Shown here one piece after another: positions 48,476-59,567 of a DNA stretch of 64,000 bases (positions are counted from its first letter, which is position 1; each line of letters begins with the position of its first letter). The DNA comes from Angiostrongylus vasorum. Lineage: Eukaryota > Nematoda > Chromadorea > Rhabditida > Metastrongylidae. The position numbers and the translations under genes were made by a program. The notes below the pieces were generated by a model, which was given only the letters and a program-made list of their open reading frames with translations, did not search any database and was not told where the DNA came from. The stretch is taken from positions 62,001-126,000 of the forward strand of contig JADANN010000118.1 in assembly GCA_018806985.1 (NCBI GenBank), in the 5' to 3' direction.

Positions 48476-51400
48476 CTAATTTTGCTGGCGCTGCACGAAA
48501 TCGAGAATTTGCAGCGTTCTCTGTCGGATTTCCAGAGTTTGATCCAGAATTTTCTCTGGACATTTGTAGTATTGTAACACGTTCTGAAAACTAAGTTTAT
48601 CCAGTAAGTTGTTAGCCTGCAACCGTTCCATACAACTCTGAAAGTGGAAAATTTCATTAAGTAAGGAGAAGATCTGACACAAAACAGTCATCGATTTAAG
48701 GACCATAGAGAGAATTCCTTCCAAAACGCATACGAGATCGCTTGTAAAATTTCCATGAGAAATATTTCAAATTCTTGAAGTGTCTTAAGGATCACATAAA
48801 GGTGATAACCAAGTCTATTACTTTCATTTCCTGAAAAGGCCTCTCGATGATTCCTATACAGTCTTCGACATAATAACGCTGTTTCACCAATTCAGACGTT
48901 ATATCCAACACAAACCTGAAACAATCAAAACAAAATGATTCTTGATGCTCTTGTTGAACGAACATAAGATGTTACTTTATTCTTTCTTCTGGTAAACTAC
49001 TCTTCTATCAAATACTTAGATACCTGAACGGCCCATTCTCACTGGTTTTGCGGGTCCCAGCAAAATTTCCATTGTTCCGCAATTTTGCTGGCTTAGCCAC
49101 TGTAGTTCCCTGGAGTCCCGAGCTCAGCCTGGCCAAAGTCTGCCCCAAATCGTCACCACCACAGACAGTTGCCGCCCTTGTGGATCACAGGGAGACTTGC
49201 CACTATGCGATCATCATGATACTAGGATTGTGGTGGATCCTAGTATTGCTGTACTCTTAGCTGGATTACCTTATGGAAGCACTGGACGCTTTCTTAGCTT
49301 GGCAGACTCTGCTGAGGGGATGAATCTCTCCGCAATACATCGTGGTGCCACACTCAGGAACACTCAGCCGCGATGAGGCGGTAAACGAAGTACTAGTAAA
49401 TTGCATATTAATATACCTTTCTAGGCTTTGAAGAAGGCGATACTGTTGAAACGTCAGCTTCACCGGCAGAAAAAAGTAAGGTAACACCTCATGTTTGCAC
49501 AACAAGAATATCAAGAATTATTTGATCAATGCCGAGGTTAAGAGAAAATCGGTCGTGGGAATGACTTCAAAACGAAATGATTGAAATACAAAGATGAAAG
49601 GTAACAGCACGATAACCTGGCAACTTGGAGCAAAGTCCGAACTATAGAAACTTTCGGTTTATTACAAAACTGATTTGCCAGGTATGCTCTCCTTGAAATA
49701 CACTGGGTTGCTAAATCCTTCTCATATTCGGAAACCTCTGGAGGACCACTGGTAAGAAATTCATTTAATTCGTCTGAAATTGATGAAGACGCGTTTGCAT
49801 ATGTTCTGATGGTACAGAGATTTCTGAACTGTTCGCCAAACCTTCAATCCCAGGTAGTTCTTCGTCATGAATTTCTATTTTTTTCAGTTCAAATAAGTAT
49901 CCGTTCGCTCTTTCCAACGAATTGTTGATGAAATCTGTAGTAAAGAAATCATAAAACATACAGTTCTTTGAAACATAAATATTTTATTTAGTCATGTTTG
50001 CAGAAACATATTTGTTCTTAACCATTTTATTTACTGCCCACTCTTTTTAATGGCAGGGAATATTGCGAAATATAACTTCAATGATGCTATTGTCCTTTAC
50101 GGGGAGTAACGCGTTCACCATCACACCATGCGGGTCCTTCGTTTCTCCTGTCTCTCAGCTAGTTCTATCGATCTCTGCCATCAGCAATCACCCGTCAGCG
50201 GAATTGATCTGGGGAGCCCAAATCGGCAATGAACCCAGTTAAGTTCGCTCCCCACAGCAGACACCTGCGTTCCGGAGTTTTTCAAGTTTCTCAGCATCAT
50301 TGAAGTTATATTTCGCAATATACTCTGCCATTAAAAAGAGTAGGCAGTAAATAAAATGGTTGATTGTGATTATAACTAAAACCTCAGCTTAACTAGGTTC
50401 ATTCATGGGTTCATAATATTACTCCAGATACGGTAGGAACATCATAGTCAAAGGCCATATTCATATAAGTTTAGAGTTACTAGACAAACAGTTTGTACTC
50501 TTCAGCCGAAAATTCACCGACACGCCGCCAACATCAGGAAAACAATTAGCCCATGAAACCTTTGTGATATAAGACCTATCGTTTCCTTCTCGAATGTTTG
50601 CTGCTCTTTCCAATTAGTCTTCTGGGCGTCGATCAATCTCAAAAGGGATGCGCCATGCATTCGACTTTGTTAAGCATCGTTGGAGGAGACTAAATGCATA
50701 TCTGGCCTCAACAATATAATGACCTGCAGTGGCCTACCGATATATCGAGCCACTGCTGCTATCCTCCCAGACAAGTCTGGTATCAATTTTCCGACCCAGG
50801 AGAAATTCTCATCAACACGAATTTTGCCATGAAAATTGGTCCAGGCTAACAACTAAAAACCCGAATCGGACGTTTACGATTGAATAAATGTTAATCAATA
50901 CCGGCTTTTAAAATGTTCGTCGCCTAAGCACCGACATCAAGCTATGACGATAACGAAGTCGAAACGTTCAATATGGACATGGAGAAGCTCTAAAGATAAG
51001 ACCACTTTTTACGGTCACCACTGGATATTTTAACGCTAAGACTGGACCCAAAACAACATCTGAAGAAAGTCATACAGGTAGTCACGGATTAGAATGGAAC
51101 AAGCAGGGTGAGCGGCTTTCTGAGTTCATCACGACCGACCAAGACCATTCGTGGTGGCAAGTCGAAATTCCAGAAGCCCCACTCTCAACGCTGCAAGTGG
51201 GAGTTTCCCAATGGAGAGTGCCATAACAAAATAGATCACATCATAGTTAATTGAACATTTCGCCTAACCGATGTCGCTGCTGTCCCAGAATTCCACACGG
51301 GATCAGACCATCGCCTTCGTGGAAGATTTCATTTCTCGAGGAAAAGAGAAAAAGGCTCTAAATTCAAAAAGCCAAGTCCCAAAACCACCATAAACTGAGA

Positions 51401-54400
51401 CTTATTCAGTTCACTAGCGGCTGTTGGAAAGATGCCGTTCCTGATCACAGAGAGGAGGAATACGATCGGTTCATTCAACATCTTCACGTTAGCGCTATGA
51501 AAGCTGAGAGTTCGAAAGTCACCAAGAGACGTCTGCCTCCAGAAACTCTCCAGCTCACACGCTAGCGTGGAACCGCATGAGCTGCAGGCAACCGCGAACT
51601 AACGTCTGAACTTGCAAAACAGTGCATGCAGGCGACAAAAGAAGGTCTTAAGGAGAGAAGAGCAGCAGTAATGGTCGAATATGCACACGCTGGGAAAAAC
51701 ATTTGCAAAGCCCACCGAAGCTTCGCTATTGATAGCACCAAGATGATTACAATCGGACGCTCAAACGGAACAGTTACAGCTTCCAGTAAGGCAATGGAGA
51801 AAACCACTCACCGTTACTACTCGGATCTCTTCAATAGTCACGTCTTCCTGCCCCGATATGAAATAAAGGTGGATGGATATGTTGTACCACCGGTTCTCCA
51901 TTCCGAAATACGACTTGCTGTTTCGTTGGTAAAAATCGACCAACACTAGGTCCGCACAGGATAAGATCCGAACATCCAAAGAACTTTCCTCCAGTCGCTA
52001 TAAACAACTCACTCGGCTCTAGACAAGTTACCGTCTACAAACTTTTCACTCGAGTCATCCTAAACAGGATTGACAGAACACTGGACGAAGGTCAGCCATG
52101 TGGGCAAGCAGCGTTCCGAAAAGGATTTAGTACGATGGACCACATCCACACGATAACAAGACTAATTGAAGTATCGCGAGAGTACAAAAGACCGCTCTGT
52201 CTCACTTTCATCGACTTAAAGAAGGCCTTTGATTCAATTGAGATAGAAGCAGTCATTGAAGCCCTTGGTAGTCAAGGAGTCCCTACTCACTACATAAAGA
52301 TTCTTCGTGAGCTGTGTAAAAGTTTTACAACCAAGATATGAGCATTCTACAACGATAACGATACAACAACATCGACGTCAAAACAGGCTTTTGGCATAGG
52401 GATACCGTCTCGCCAAAATTATTCACCGCCACCCTCCAGAACGTCATGCGAACATTGGAATGGGATAATATGGGAGTGAAAAACGACGGTCGGCAATTAC
52501 ACCATCTTCGCTTTACTGGTGATACCGTTCTTATAACACCAAATATTAGCCAGGCAGAACGAGTGCTTGCCAATTTTGATAAAGCTTGTGGAAAGATTGG
52601 TCTTCGACTAAATCTCACAAAAACAATGTTCCTGAGGAAAGGATTGATTTCGTATGCACCATTCATGCTCAATGGAACGACTATCTCCGAATGCTCAAGT
52701 TTTGTCTATCTAAGTCGGGAAATCAACATGTTGAACGAATTAGCTCCAGAGTTGAGCAGAAGGAAACGAACGGCTTGGAGAGGTTTCAAGAGCATCGAAG
52801 ATGTAGTGAAGGGAACAAAGAACACCCGACTCCGTGCCCACCTTTTCGACTCAACGGTACTTCCTGCGTTAACGCATGCGTCTGAAACCTGGTTGCTGCG
52901 TAAGCAGAATGAAAAGTTACTCAGCGTTATTAAATGCGCAGTCAAAAGGACGATGGTAGGAGTATTCTGTTTCAGACAAATAAGAGAGGGTATCAGAAGC
53001 TCCGACCTGCGTCAACGGTCAAAAATCAAAGATGCCGTTCTACACGCCAAATCTTCGACGATAAGGCGGAGTGGACACGTAAGGCGTGTGAACGAGAGCC
53101 GTTAGTGACTGGATTCTTCGGGATGTCAAACATAGTGAAGGAAGATTACCGACGCTATGGTCAGAGTTCTTCACAAAAATGCTAGAAGAAAGACATAATG
53201 TTCAACGAGTCCCTAGAGCAAGCAGAACCGACTGGGCTGCTCTTGCACGGCACAGGGGAAAAATGGAAGTTTCATTGGTGCCCGCTCGAGTCACTCGACG
53301 ATGAAAGAGACGGCATGTGATACATGTGATGTGATAGAATCTTCGTTCCACTGACGAAGAGAAGCTTTTCATCTACAAGGCGCACGTCAGTTCCTAGGTT
53401 ATGGTTTGCTCCAACGTGATCACATCAAGTTTAATGTGTATTGCTGTTTCGAGAGTAATGTTAAGATTGCCGTGTTAGGAAAGTAATGTGGTGGTGCACA
53501 CGTGTGTATTACTAATGTGTTACTTTATCTCAGTACTTATGAAAAAAAGAAAAGAAAAAATAAGAAATGGAACCCATGAAGAACTTTGGCACAGTATTTC
53601 TCAATAACCCAATCTTGATAAAAATTAACTAGTTGTTCCACTTGTTTCTCTTATTCTGCTAACTTCTCGCATACATGTGCCCCCCTAAATGGCCTCAAAG
53701 AATACCAAAAAAATTGAAGATGCACAAACATAACCGAATGAATCCTGCTATAAAGGGTTAGTGCCTTTTATACCACTAAATCAACTACACAACAAAATAA
53801 AAAAACTTGGCATTTGTGTAAAATACTGTCTGCAAACCCAGTGGTTGGAGGCGCCACTGCGACACACACGTGGGATCGATCCCCACGCACATGGCCCACC
53901 AAGCCTTCCATCCCTCCGGGGTCGGCAAATTGGTACCAGACTTGTCTGGGAGGATAGCAGGACTGGCTCGATACATCGGTAGGCCACCGCGAGTCATCGT
54001 AAAGGCCAGATATGCATTCATTCACCTCCAAACGATGCTTAATGAAGTCGAATGCATGGCGCATCCCTCAGGGAGGATCAAATAGATAAGATACAATATA
54101 TCCTACACTAACTCTCTCTCCTACCATAATATATCTAATGACTTCCACCGCACTTTTTCACATTTCTACTCTTCACCGTCCGATTTTTTTTCGACAAGAA
54201 GAGCCAGCGCATAACTTTTCAAAATATAAAACCGTATCTCGTAACAAACCCATATATTTTTCAAGCTCTTTACCAGCACGATCAGCCATTTCGCAGATAC
54301 GCTCCATCACAGTCTATAACTATATAAAAGATTGCCTTTATCCAAATTTATTTAAAAAAAAGGCTAGATCAATGATTCTTGAAGAGAACATGGTTTATAA

Positions 54401-57400
54401 CTTTCTAGAACGGATTGAAACAAAGTATTCGGACAGTAAGATTATAGACATCGCAGGTCAGAAAATTTTGCAATTGCAAAATATACTCGAGTGGTTTTAC
54501 CAACTCACTTTATCGACATTTTCTTTGAGAAACGGTGACAGGCCAAATGATTGCATTTTGGCATAAATTGTGAACCTGGCTGGCATCATTATCTTTTCTC
54601 CCAGACTTTCGAGGTCAGCTTTTTACCTGCAAAAAACAATTGGAAAGTACAAGATAAAGTTGATGCGCAAATAGCCTTTAATGTAAGTCAATGTATTTAA
54701 GTCAATTAACCTTTTCCACTTGATCACGAAGGATATTTCGTGACACTTCCACAACCTCTAGGATTTTCTCGCAATCATAAAGAGCCTGTCCAGCTTGTGA
54801 TAAAATTTCTGACCGTGCAGAACCAGTAAAACTTGCATCGCCAGGTGAATCTTTGATCGAGAGACTCCAATGCTTGGGAGCCCATGGAATCTCATGAAGT
54901 AATGGGAACAGAATAGGTGGGTTTTGATGGAGATTCCGCTCTCCAACAGTTTCGGATAAAACTGCTAATCGATTTTGGTAAATTAAGCGATATTCGACAC
55001 CTTCCCTCAGAGTCAACTCATTAGCCAGTGTGGGATAGCCAGATCTAAACGATGGAATAGCTCTCAAATCGCAGTAGTTATAAATTTCAACTGATTCGAT
55101 AGAAATATATCGTTTCTCAGAGGATTCTTGCATTGATTTTACCATCTCACGTAAAGTCTCTAGGGTAGGTTCAGGGCTAAACAACATGGCGATCAACCTC
55201 TTCAGACAATGGCGGAACCACCTTAAATACCGACGGTAGTCCAACAGTGTTCTGTTACTATTATAAGAGCAGCACTCATACAAACAATTCTACTCAAAGT
55301 CTTACACGATAAACTCACATTGGATATTGAGGGTTGTCGATAGTGGTTTTGTACCTGTACATGTATCTGTGCGAATCAGAACTCACTCTCTCTGCAGAAA
55401 TGGCATCTGTAGGATATGATTCTTACTCCAAAGTATATGAAAGTGGTTCCATAGTAAAAAAAAACACTAAAGAAAAATGGAGGAATAACCTTTCGGGCGG
55501 TTTCGAACAGCTACGGCCTGCGCATAAACATTAGGATCCTTTGGATCAACTGGAAAAGGGAATCTCCCCGTGGAAACAAAATAGACCGTACAGCCGAGTG
55601 ACCACAAATCACACTGTTCTCGAGTGTAGTGGTCACGAGATCGCGGACTTCGTTGTGCATGTGCAAACGCTAGAGGAGGGCACTAAAAAAGAAATTGGAA
55701 TTTGGAATTGTGCGAAAAAAAACCTGAAAATTCAACAAGGGAGTTTGGAAGCAACGAACTTCTCAACTTTCAAATCATTTTGCTAGCGATGCATATCTGG
55801 GTACTACATATTATGTTGTTATACAACCACATTTCCCAGTGGTTTACGCCTCATCGTGGCTGGGAGGTGTTTCGAGGTATCGCGCTGCGATGTACAGCGG
55901 TGAGATTCATACCCACCTCAGCGACGGCTCTCAAGCTGACAAACAGTCCGGCGTTTCTATCAGAAAGCCCATATAAGAGTAAACCAATACCAGGATCCAC
56001 CACCGTCCTGGTATCAAACTAGTCGTATGGTGGTAAATCTCGCCCTGATCGATAAGGGCGGTGACTGCTTATAGTGGTGACGACCTGGAGAAGACGACTT
56101 TGCCCAGGCTGACCTCAAGACTCAGGGAACCACAATGGCAGAACCAGCAAAACTCCGAGAAAGTAGAAATTGTGCTGGAGCCCGCAGAACAAGTGAATAC
56201 GGGCCATGCAGGTATCCAAGTACACAACCACAAGGATGCTGAGATATTTGAAAAACTCAGATCCAAGGCTTTAGATCTCAGTTTTATTTTAAATAATATC
56301 CTGCCATTAAAAAAATAATAGACAGTGAATAAAAAACTTATAGAATGTGATTTCGACTAAAGCCTCAGTTCAACTGCGTTCAACGCCGATTTAAGCTCAC
56401 CAGATCATTTCCGTTAATAGGCGATGGGTGATGGCACCGTTAGGATAAAAAACTGGCTGAAAGAAGGGCAAAGCAAAAGCCTCAATAGTGCAGTGGGTAC
56501 CACGTGAGCTCTAGGAAAGGGTAAAGGAGGGTTCCAATATAAGCACTGAGTAGCTCGTGGTGGGTTGTCACAAGGGGATCCAATAATTTCTCATCGTACG
56601 TCACGATACGGTCAAGAAACGGATCGTTCTGGTTGCGCAGAAGAGCGGACAATACCTCAACAGATTTCTTCGATTGTCCTTCAATTCGTGCGTGCAACTG
56701 CATCCATTTGTAGAGCTCTTCGACTTTCGCACTTATCCGGACGCATCGAAAGAGCTGACATGTTTACATTGAATTCAACTGCAAGTTACGGAACAGTTCT
56801 GCATGGATTTGAGTGCAAGGAAGCATAGAATCCGTCGTCGTCAATAGAAGGGGAACATCTGCGACCTCCTCGTTTTCAACGTCTAATTCGCGACGAGAAC
56901 ATTCTTCCAAACCAACGTTGCACTATGCTTTCATTATCACTTCTTTGGCTCCACACCTCATTCACGTTCTCATCCGTTTGGGCTGCACAACGATCCAGGC
57001 TGGACTTAGTAGGAGTAAATGTGCTGAGAATGATACACTGACATCCCAATTTTGACTAATAAAATCTTTAGGAAGTACAATTTCTACTAGAATTCAATCA
57101 GCGAAAGCGCACAAAATTAGCTTGGCAATTATATTTAATAGCAGTAGTATCTGAAAAGAGAACTATTGCAAAAATATACGGAGGAAAAAATGAGATTACA
57201 AATACGACATTAGTTTCCAAGCAATGCGATAATTTTAGAAGCAATTTTGTTGGAGTCCTTCTCATTCTACCTCCTGCTTTGCAGATGCATGTTTGATAAG
57301 TGATAACAGTGCAAGAAGTGATAAAACCTGACCAAAACATTCGGCGTACCAACTAAGGTTTGCATCATTCCATCGTCATCTACAAAACTCGACACACCCA

Positions 57401-59029
57401 TATCACAAAATTTGAATAAATATTGTGACCTGGAATAATTTTAGCCTCATATCAAACTTTCGAATAGAATTGGACCATTGAATAAAAATCAAAACAAGCG
57501 AGACAAACGATGAGCTGCTACCTTCGACCTTTCCTTGGCCCTGGGAATACTAGTATGTTCAAATGTTTAATATCACGATGAGCAATACCACGATCCTTCA
57601 ACGTTAATAAAGCGAAAACTAAATAATACATTTGATTTATTCATTTGTGAGAGTGTTGAACTCATTCAAACCACAATATCTGAACTGAAAACAACATACC
57701 TGAATCATATAAAAGATCAATTATAATTTCTTTAGGAAGACCCTGCAAATTCCGAACACGTTTCATGAGTTTGTCCAGTGAGAACAAGGCACGTTCCATG
57801 GCGAATGAAAAACGTTCAGGAGAGTGGTTTGTAGCTTTTTTATGTTCGTATCCAAGATACTAAAAGAACATCAGTTACCGTCTATATTTATTTTGCAAAC
57901 AGCCCCAAGAATTACGTTCTCTATAAACAAGGAAATCTTGGTACTATTTTTATAATAGAGTCATTGATCCTACTCAACTCCTATACATCGCGGTTTTGAA
58001 ATCATTTCCATCCCATACATTCTTAACATGGAGTTGAATCCCACTATAATTCATGCTTAAGTAAGGAAACATCATAATATTGGTTGATCAAGAAGGTTAA
58101 TTACCAAATCATTCAAGCTTTGCCAAAAAACAGAGTGTCAGCTGGGTAGACTTCAAATTACTAAATAGCCATAAACACATTCACAGACGTAGCAACACAC
58201 CTGGACAATATTCCGAGCACCAGCACAACGACGATAGAACTCTACTTCCTTTTGGGCCGCACGGATTTCTTTCTCATCTCTTGCTCGTTTAACAGCGACA
58301 TTTCGACCAGAACGCGTTCTTCCAGGATGTATCTAAAGAGGAAAAAAAATAACAAAGCAATAATTCTAAGAGCACATTTCATGCTTTCACTTTTTTTCGC
58401 CATCTAGTCTGGAGTTTAGGGTCAGCCAACACCACAGTAGTGATGCCCCTCAATGCGTGGAACGGCCAACATATCCATTTGCTGATTTGACACCGTACTC
58501 AGGAGATCAAGTTTCCTACCACTCCGGGGTCAGGAAATTGGTACCACAATTGTGTGGAACTTGATTGCTCCCTCTAAACTACATCGGTATGCACAGATAC
58601 AGCTATCCGATAACACCAGGGAAATCGACTCGACCAGTATTTGGCGGTATTCATGACAAAGATGAAAATCGTCAGTTAGTAGTTAAACCCACAAGCAAAA
58701 AAGGTTCAAAGATCTTCGTGGATGGTGGATTCGAGGTAAATCATTGAATGAAAGAAGTGCTGGGATCCGCATAATGTGGTACACATGATGTCGGGTCATA
58801 TGAAAAAATTCTGATGTCCACAGGAAATAATCTTCTGTCTAGATTTAGGTTTTATCCCAACGATCTGGTTTAGACTTAGTCAAATCAAATTCCATCAACT
58901 CTTCCACAAATTCCAAAACAGCGAGCTAAACTAAAATAGAGATATTCTAGGTCTTACATTTCCAAATGCACCACTCCCAATTGTTCTACTGAAATCAATT
59001 GAGTATTCATCGCCATCTCGCGAAATCAT
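48476..59029 (-). CDS. ikke-1: IKK-epsilon/TBK1-type protein kinase
   Basis: Exons found: 59029-58958, 58332-58201, 57859-57700, 57618-57522, 57429-57333, 55682-55490, 55406-55319, 55221-54711, 54626-54509, 54313-54177, 49934-49617, 48915-48822 and a last one ending at TAG 48476; roughly 760 aa. Kinase domain: glycine loop TIGSGAFGN, lysine in NVAVKRA, catalytic HRDIKHLN, metal-binding DMG in place of DFG, then VGTPN and CDLWSLGCTVYFVSTG. A ubiquitin-like stretch (about exon 8, EIYNYCDLRAIPSF onward) and helical coiled-coil C-terminus follow, as in TBK1/IKK-epsilon. These kinases act in innate immunity and autophagy in animals; the nematode role is less clear. Exons 9 and 10 join in phase only after removing one A from A-runs, and exon 11 also shifts frame. 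A 4.2 kb intron holds an RTE and three other repeats; a mariner relic sits in another. Confidence 0.86.
49005..49390 (-). repeat. Repeat E copy
   Basis: Reversed copy: AAATACTTAGATACCTGAAC at the 3' end, CCGCGATGAGGCGGTAAACG at the 5' end. In the intron between kinase exons 11 and 12, same strand as the gene. Confidence 0.78.
49424..49505 (+). repeat. Motif D
   Basis: GGCTTTGAAGAAGGCGATAC, then GTTGAAACGTCAGCTTCACC, followed by ACACCTCATGTTTGCACAAC as at 25840. Confidence 0.58.
50025..50400. repeat. Repeat C foldback with deleted left arm
   Basis: Starts TTTACTGCCCACTCTTTTTA and ATGGCAGGGAATATTGCG. The left arm skips from AATGATGCT directly to ATTGTCC. The right arm reads TTTCTCAGCATCATTGAAG back to ACTCTGCCATTAAAAAGAGT. 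Confidence 0.75.
50622..50803 (-). repeat. SINE-A tail and core, head missing
   Basis: Tail GGGCGTCGATCAATCTC, core CCCAGACAAGTCTGGTATC. The head is lost after CCGACCCAGGAG. Confidence 0.8.
50905..53335 (+). mobile_element. RTE-type retrotransposon, 5' truncated, inactive
   Basis: Starts inside the endonuclease region (YDDNEVEAFN-like) and runs through RT: TFIDLKKAFDSIEIEA at 52207, a changed catalytic box (LRFTGDTV at 52508, in place of LRFADDIV), RLNLTKTMF at 52606, C-terminal YLSREINMLNELAPELSRRK. The longest intact frame, 219 codons, is 52446-53105. The 3' end (53310-53332) is a run of ATGTGAT-type units. The element lies antisense in an intron of the IKK-type kinase gene. Confidence 0.9.
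53828..54085 (+). repeat. SINE-A copy in a kinase intron
   Basis: Head CAAACCCAGTGGTTGGAGGC, B-box-like GGGATCGATCCCC, core GGTACCAGACTTGTCTGG (perfect), tail ending CTCAGGGAGGATCAAATAG. It ends about 90 bases from kinase exon 10. Confidence 0.88.
55840..56222 (+). repeat. Repeat E copy, near full length
   Basis: From GGTTTACGCCTCATCGTGGC through GGATCCACCACCGTCCTGG to CAGGTATCCAAGTAC. In the kinase intron between exons 5 and 6, antisense to the gene. Confidence 0.78.
56225..56545. repeat. Repeat C, rearranged
   Basis: GATGCTGAGATATTTGAAAA, then a quick return to ATCCTGCCATTAAAAAAAT, then an inverted unit with TGCAGTGGGTACCACGTGAG (tRNA-like). It abuts repeat E at its left and the mariner relic at its right. 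Confidence 0.68.
56540..57040 (-). pseudogene. Mariner-type transposase relic
   Basis: On the minus strand, in several frames: SDNESIVQRWFGR, CSPSIDDDGFYASLHSNP, LAVEFNVNMSAL, then LLRNQNDPFLDRIVTYDEK. In order these match the helix-turn-helix and the first catalytic block (DRIVTCDEKW) of mariner transposases. The final W of the block is lost and multiple frameshifts are present. Same strand as the host kinase gene, in an intron. Confidence 0.82.
58410..58815 (+). repeat. SINE-B copy in a kinase intron
   Basis: Core GGTACCACAATTGTGTGG (a changed but still palindromic core), tail GAAATCGACTCGACCAG, CTTCGTGGATGGTGGATTCG and GTGCTGGGATCCGCATAA. Between kinase exons 1 and 2, antisense to the gene. 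Confidence 0.8.
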
Positions 59030-59185
59030 TTTGTATGGAGGGAGCGACCTATGCCTGTAATGTAACACACACTATTGGAAGAGTCTGCAATGCAAATAAA
59101 ATGGTATTCTTCAAAGGAAAGTAAATAAATGACTTCTTCTAAGATGATATCGATTCTGTCAATACATTTTGGATACTAATGACGA

Positions 59186-59567
59186 TTAGCTCACATGAAT
59201 GAAGCCAGTAAAAGTGTCGATTACGGTGACAAATCTTTGATTATTTGCTAGTTGAGAAGAATCGCTGCTACACCATCGCATAGATTTGAAGCATTCGTTC
59301 CCTGTACTCAACACTTGTTGCGTTGCGTGTTTGCTCAACAAGAGTACGAAGAATTCATTAATTCTAGTTTTAACACTCTCGCCACGAGTGTCCACTTTAG
59401 GTCCCAGATTGAAGTTGCGTGATTGGTCAGTATTATCGGGTTCATTTTCTTTCCAGGAGCTTGTTTTAACCCATAAAACCGACTTCTTAGAATTCTTGCA
59501 ATCAATCGGTAGCTCATCCAACGGAGATGTGGTGGACGTCGTCCATGGGATGGTGTCTTTTAAATGA
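59186..59567. other. Orphan ORF pair upstream of the kinase gene
   Basis: A 111-codon frame on the minus strand (59521-59186, ending at a GTGAGC donor-like site) overlaps a 93-codon frame on the plus strand (59286-59567). The minus frame could be a 5' exon of the kinase transcript, because exon 1 is preceded by an in-frame acceptor (TTACAG at about 59053). I recognise no domain in either. Confidence 0.35.

Noticed and set aside
51000..51050. Motif D-like GAAGTCGAAACGTTC at about 50960
   Set aside because: It lies in the RTE endonuclease coding region (YDDNEVEAFN), so the similarity is coincidental.
54138..54566. 142-codon plus-strand ORF as a gene
   Set aside because: It is antisense to kinase exons 9 and 10, which have matching splice sites and coiled-coil-like residues on the minus strand.
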